Position numbers and translations under genes: made by a program. Of a stretch of 8,566 nt of DNA, positions 5,730 through 8,566 are shown in pieces (positions within the stretch are counted from its first letter, which is position 1; each line of letters starts with the position of its first letter). The notes beneath the pieces were generated by a model that had not been told where the DNA came from, searched no databases, and saw only the letters and a program-made list of their open reading frames with translations. The DNA is from Balneolia bacterium (lineage in GTDB: Bacteria > Bacteroidota > Rhodothermia > Balneolales > Cyclonatronaceae): contig PXAI01000378.1 of assembly GCA_003567135.1 (NCBI GenBank), positions 1 to 8,566 on the forward strand. The letters are read 5' to 3'.

Positions 5730-6587
5730 TTAGATGCGGGTTTCGTACTCATCCAGAAACCGGCTGAGCAGGTCGAGGATTCGGCGGAGGTCATCCACGA
5801 ACACTTCCTCATTTTGGGTGTGATACGGTTCGATGGAAGGCTCCACGGCAATGGACGGAATCGCCTTTTGAGAGCCTGCGTTGAGCGTTTTTCCGTAGGT
5901 GAGGTAGTCGTTTGTATTGTTGGCAAGCAGCAGCCCAGCGTCGAGCTCAATCAGCTGATCGACCACGTGTTTGGTAAGGCTGATTTCCTCAGCCGACGGC
6001 TCTGTTTTGGTAAACTCCCAGTGCTTGCTGTACACCGCCACGCCGGGCTCGCCTTTGAACAATGGTGTGGTATCAAGGGTGATGACCAGCTCCGGCAGCT
6101 GATTTTTATCCAGCAGATGCAGCGAAATTCGCTTAGCGCCGATTCCGTGATTCAGGTTTTTCCCGCCGTTGCGCATCAGTTCGGGATGATGGCGAAGCCC
6201 GTAGCTTTCCTCCATTTCCGAAAGCAGAATTTGGATATCCGGCCAGTTTCGGTTTTTGGCCTCCGCGCCAAGCGCCATCGCCAGCCCGATTCCCGCCGTG
6301 TTGTCGAGCTGACCCCGGAGCTTGGTATCCGTTTCGGAATAGGGAAGCTCAGCGGGATAATCGGCACCGAAGTGGTTGATTTTATCGAGATGCGCCGTAA
6401 GAGCCACGCGCCCGGATGCTTTTCCGGGGATGGTAACGATGAGGTTCCGGTTGGCGATTATTTCCGGATCGGGCAGCCCGAGCTGGCGGCATAGATCAAA
6501 AATCAGGGGATGGATACGTTCCTCGAACGAGCTGAACGACGGGATTTTTGCCGTTTTTCGGATTATATTGAGGCAGTTTTGAATCAT
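5730..6587 (-). CDS. Zinc metallopeptidase, M20/M28/M42-like
   Basis: This 285-residue cytosolic co-catalytic zinc aminopeptidase-like protein carries all expected metal ligands in order. They are H66 and D68 in LTAHLDKI, bridging D95 in RGQLDNTAG, E126/E127 in SEMEESYGLR (general base and ligand), D172 in ITLDTTP and H256 in EPYHTQNE. The N-terminus IIRKTAKIPSFSSFEERI matches the usual first helix and P-S-x-S-x-x-E-E turn of M20/M42 enzymes, which supports the ATG at 6587. At 285 residues it is shorter than typical M20 or M42 members (about 340-400), so the dimerisation/lid insert is reduced or absent. The family choice among M20, M28 and M42 is uncertain. It leads the operon with the MATE and sixA genes, and its 5' end faces the methyltransferase gene across 33 nt. 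Confidence 0.82.
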   Translation of the reverse strand: MIQNCLNIIRKTAKIPSFSSFEERIHPLIFDLCRQLGLPDPEIIANRNLIVTIPGKASGRVALTAHLDKINHFGADYPAELPYSETDTKLRGQLDNTAGIGLAMALGAEAKNRNWPDIQILLSEMEESYGLRHHPELMRNGGKNLNHGIGAKRISLHLLDKNQLPELVITLDTTPLFKGEPGVAVYSKHWEFTKTEPSAEEISLTKHVVDQLIELDAGLLLANNTNDYLTYGKTLNAGSQKAIPSIAVEPSIEPYHTQNEEVFVDDLRRILDLLSRFLDEYETRI

Positions 6588-6620
6588 ACATTAAAACCGG
6601 ATCACCGGAAAAGTTACGTT

Positions 6621-7274
6621 TTGGAAAAAAGTTACTGGAACTCGCGCTGGCATAAAGGTAAAATTGGCTTTCATAGTTCGCAAGCGGATGACGCACTTAT
6701 ATCGTGGTGGCCCAAAATCAGCGAAGGAATAGACGCAAATGTGCTGGTTCCGCTGTGTGGAAAAAGTCCCGATCTGCACTTTCTGGCCGGTCTGGGACAC
6801 GGAGTAATCGGCGTGGAATTTATACGACAGGCCTGCGCAGAATTTTTTGAAGAGGCGGATATCGAGCCGGAAATCAGGCAGAAAGGCCGTATCGAGATCT
6901 TCGAATCTGATCCCTACAAAATTCTGTGCGGCGACTGGTTTCATATCTCTAAAAAACACACCGGAAACGCCAAACTGCTCTACGATCGCGCCGCGCTCGT
7001 TGCCCTTCCGCCGGAAGACCGAAAAACCTACATGCAGCACTCTCTCAGCGTGATGCCCGAAACATGCTCCATGCTGATTGTAACGTTTGAGTATGACCAA
7101 AACGTGATGAGCGGTCCCCCTTTTAGCGTTCCGCCCGCCGAGGTGATGGAAGGCTACGGCTCAGCCGCCGAAGTCGAACTTCTCGAGACCAAAGACCTGA
7201 TTCACGATTACGAAAAATTCCGGAATAAAGGACTGGACCGGTTTTTGAAGCACGTTTTTTGGGTAAGGAGATAG
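6621..7274 (+). CDS. tpm: Thiopurine S-methyltransferase (TPMT) family protein
   Basis: This is a SAM-dependent class I methyltransferase of the bacterial TPMT type, known for methylating thiopurines and, in some bacteria, selenium or tellurium compounds. Numbering from the TTG at 6621, SYWNSRWHKGKIGFH (4-18) is the family N-terminus. VLVPLCGKSPDL (41-52) is the SAM loop, VIGVEF (62-67) follows, and CGDWF (103-107) comes next. YDRAALVALPPEDR (121-134) is the TPMT signature, and TFEYDQ with GPPFSV (165-170) lie near the C-terminus. The TTG start gives 217 residues, the usual length. An ATG at 6510 would add 37 residues and overlap the divergent peptidase gene by 78 nt, so I reject it. The gene stands alone on the plus strand between two minus-strand units. 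Confidence 0.88.
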   Translation: MEKSYWNSRWHKGKIGFHSSQADDALISWWPKISEGIDANVLVPLCGKSPDLHFLAGLGHGVIGVEFIRQACAEFFEEADIEPEIRQKGRIEIFESDPYKILCGDWFHISKKHTGNAKLLYDRAALVALPPEDRKTYMQHSLSVMPETCSMLIVTFEYDQNVMSGPPFSVPPAEVMEGYGSAAEVELLETKDLIHDYEKFRNKGLDRFLKHVFWVRR

Positions 7275-7801
7275 GGGGAGAGGGAATCTTTTCAGTTGCA
7301 CCGAGATTACAATCGTATCGACAGCGGTGGATTTCAATCCACCCTTAAAAAAACAGTGCCGAAAACGACTCTTCAGTGGCCGGTTAAAACCGGCACTTTG
7401 GATACGCTGGTTGGCGTGATGAATACGCTTTTTGAGCTTCACCCCGGCGCAATTTTGTTTCAGTTTTGATAAACCAGATGCAGATCTGACTACCAGGTTG
7501 CAATCGTATCGACAACGGTGGATTTCAATCCACCTTTAAAAAACGGCTCCGAAAACGACTCTTCAGTGGCCGGTTGAAACCGGCCTTGTCGATACGCTGG
7601 TTGGCGTGATGAATACGCTTTTTGAGCTTCACCCCGGCGCAATTTTGTTTCAGTTTCGATGAACCAGATGCAGATCTGACTACCAGACTACAATCGTATC
7701 GACAACAGTGGATTTCAATCCACCTTTTGAGAAGACAGCTATTAGATTAGCCGGTTGAAACCGGCCTCGTTGGTAAGCTTAATGATAACCTCCCTGAGCT
7801 T
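7275..7801. other. Gap occupied mainly by tandem palindromic repeats
   Basis: After the methyltransferase stop comes a G-rich stretch (7275-7309) without a visible terminator, then the tandem array described separately. Open frames inside the array are repeat-derived and show no domain. Transcripts from the methyltransferase (plus) and the oxidoreductase with its small downstream peptide (minus) converge here. The array's hairpins could slow or end both, but none is followed by a T-run. Confidence 0.6.
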
Positions 7802-7816
7802 TCACCCCAGCGCAAA
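7310..7816. repeat. Tandem array of about 190-bp units, two full copies and one partial
   Basis: Units start with CAATCGTATCGACA at 7310, 7501 and 7691, giving lengths of 191 and 190 bp and a diverged partial third of about 125 bp. Units 1 and 2 share an identical 66-nt run (7401-7466 and 7591-7656) and differ at few other positions. Each unit holds two palindromes. The first is GGTGGATTTCAATCCACC or a near copy (7326-7343, 7517-7534, 7707-7724). The second is GCCGGTT-AA/GA-AACCGGC (7379-7394, 7569-7584, 7750-7765). Unit 3 ends in TTTCACCCCAGCGCAAAAA, which matches the unit-end TTCACCCCGGCGCAATTTT and reaches into the stop codon of the small membrane peptide at 7802. Confidence 0.9.
7505..7596. 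repeat. Nested palindromic core element with 11-bp terminal inverted repeats
   Basis: In unit 2, CGTATCGACAA (7505-7515) and TTGTCGATACG (7586-7596) are perfect 11-bp inverted ends. They enclose two inner hairpins, GGTGGATT-TC-AATCCACC (7517-7534) and GGCCGGTT-GA-AACCGGCC (7568-7585). The whole 92-bp core can fold into a double hairpin on an outer stem, the architecture of a paired REP element (BIME-like) or a very small MITE. The equivalent right end has decayed in unit 1 (TTTGGATACG) and is lost in unit 3. No transposase lies nearby, so any mobility would need a protein encoded elsewhere, for instance a REP-associated tyrosine transposase. Confidence 0.65.
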
Positions 7817-7885
7817 AAGCGCCACGACCGCCACAAAAAACAGGCAGAGTAAAATCACGGTTCGTTTGATATAAACGTGGAGCAT
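7802..7885 (-). CDS. Small predicted single-span membrane peptide, 27 residues
   Basis: An ATG at 7885 lies 2 nt after the oxidoreductase stop (TAA-TT-ATG) and opens a 27-codon frame to TGA at 7804-7802. The product starts MLHVYIKRTVILLC, with a short basic head (H3, K7, R8), and continues with an uninterrupted hydrophobic stretch to residue 27. This fits a single transmembrane helix with its N-terminus in the cytoplasm. I know no named family for it. The spacing suggests translation coupled to the ferric-reductase-type gene, itself of a membrane-linked family, so a small subunit or helper is a reasonable guess. The last codons (GCG CTG GGG TGA) match a sequence repeated at each unit end of the neighbouring array. 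It could still be a chance hydrophobic ORF. Confidence 0.5.
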   Translation of the reverse strand: MLHVYIKRTVILLCLFFVAVVALFALG

Positions 7886-7887
7886 AA

Positions 7888-8566
7888 TTACACAATATTA
7901 AAGCGTTCGGAGTGAATCTGATGAACCGGTGTGCCCCATTTGGCCAGCGTTTCTTCGGCGATATCCATCATTTGCGGCGGGCCGCAGATAAAATATTCGC
8001 AGTTGGTTACATCTTCGGGGATGTACTTTCGAAGAAGATCTTCGTCGATAAATCCGCGCGGGCCATCCCACTCTTCGGGTGCATCCTCAAACACGTGGAC
8101 GACGTTCAGCTCCACATCTTTGGAAAGTTCTTCAAGCTCTTTTTTGAACGGGGTAAGTTCCGGGGATGGCGTGCCGTAAATGAGCGTAATCATAACCGGG
8201 GATGATCTGTGCCGGAGCGACCTCAGCATACTCATGGCGGGTGTTACGCCAATGCCCCCGACGATAAAATAGTTGTGAATCGCGGTGCTCTCCGACAGCG
8301 TAAAGTTTCCGTACGGCCCTTCCACAAACGCGTTGGTGCCGGTGCTGATTTCCGGAACTTTGGAGGTGAAATCACCCAGCATTTTTATTGTAAAGCGAAG
8401 CCGTTTTTCCTCCGGCGCGGACGACATTGTAAACGGATGCTGCTGCATGCTGAAGGGCGTCTCGCCGAGCGTAATCCAGGCAAACTGGCCCGCTTTGAAA
8501 TCGAGCCCGGCGTGTCCGTCAGGTTCGAGGATGATACTCCAGATACTGTCGGATTCCTCTTCAACG
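7888..8566 (-). CDS. Ferric-reductase-type flavin/NAD oxidoreductase, C-terminal part (5' end beyond the window)
   Basis: The frame is open to the right edge, giving 225 C-terminal residues ending HSERFNIV. It is the electron-input module of the ferredoxin-NADP reductase fold, as found in ferric reductase-like and Nox-like proteins. KAGQFAWITLG (about residues 24-34 of the visible part) and HPFTMSSAP (43-51) bind FAD. FVEGPYGNF closes the FAD domain. GGIGVTPAMSMLRSL is the nucleotide-binding loop and CGPPQMM the conserved NAD(P)H-site motif with its cysteine. HPFT replaces the RxYS form, which is typical of the ferric-reductase branch, usually preceded by heme-binding transmembrane helices. 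Those would lie outside the window, so the membrane part is inferred. No 2Fe-2S domain follows the NAD domain. Confidence 0.88.
   Translation of the reverse strand, partial: VEEESDSIWSIILEPDGHAGLDFKAGQFAWITLGETPFSMQQHPFTMSSAPEEKRLRFTIKMLGDFTSKVPEISTGTNAFVEGPYGNFTLSESTAIHNYFIVGGIGVTPAMSMLRSLRHRSSPVMITLIYGTPSPELTPFKKELEELSKDVELNVVHVFEDAPEEWDGPRGFIDEDLLRKYIPEDVTNCEYFICGPPQMMDIAEETLAKWGTPVHQIHSERFNIV

Noticed and set aside
5814..6494. Long plus-strand open frame of 226 codons opposite the peptidase
   Set aside because: The peptidase has its full ligand set on the minus strand; the antisense product has no recognisable fold.
7161..7442. Minus-strand frame of 93 codons
   Set aside because: It starts inside repeat unit 1 and runs antisense into the methyltransferase gene; no homology or start signal supports it.
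7310..7816. CRISPR array
   Set aside because: The units are about 190 bp and conserved throughout, including the spacers. There is no short repeat with unique spacers, and no cas gene.

Overview
The window looks like an ordinary chromosomal stretch of a Bacteroidota/Balneolota-type bacterium. Ribosome-binding sites are essentially absent before the starts. The best promoter-like boxes resemble the TAnnTTTG form of that group. Several proteins have a Bacteroidota flavour: the LETGLKNQIR variant of an RluA-type synthase, a DinF-clade MATE transporter, and the small partner of the PIN toxin. This placement rests on recognition, not on a search. No rRNA, tRNA, CRISPR array, transposase or phage gene is visible.

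Layout, left to right. Positions 1-56 hold what may be the hydrophobic N-terminus of a minus-strand membrane protein cut by the window edge. Positions 57-542 carry no convincing gene but several perfect inverted repeats and a 7-nt-periodic microrepeat. Positions 543-1181 (minus) encode an NAD(P)H-binding Rossmann protein with a strong 10-10-10 inverted repeat directly before its start. Positions 1290-1906 (minus) encode an AT-rich toxin-antitoxin pair, with a PIN-domain toxin and a small upstream partner. Positions 1907-2228 are decayed or intergenic DNA with a 32-nt perfect palindrome and a fragment resembling DUF433.

Positions 2225-6587 hold six tightly packed minus-strand genes of household type. 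In transcription order they are an M20/M42-like metallopeptidase, a DinF-like MATE transporter, a SixA-like histidine phosphatase, a 118-residue unknown protein, a TPR protein and an RluA-family pseudouridine synthase. The first three are joined by an 11-nt gap and an ATGA overlap. The last two overlap by 8 nt. A promoter-like box lies between SixA and the unknown gene.

A thiopurine-methyltransferase-type gene (6621-7274, plus) is transcribed away from the peptidase. It is followed by an array of about 190-bp tandem units (7310-7816), each built around two different palindromes. The units run up to a 27-residue predicted membrane peptide (7802-7885, minus). That peptide lies 2 nt downstream of a ferric-reductase-type flavin/NAD oxidoreductase that runs off the right edge.

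No clearly new multi-gene system is visible. The parts most worth a second look are the nested palindromic array with its adjoining small membrane peptide, the operator-like repeat before the Rossmann gene, the PIN pair with its unassigned partner, and the different palindrome families packed into the intergenic gaps.
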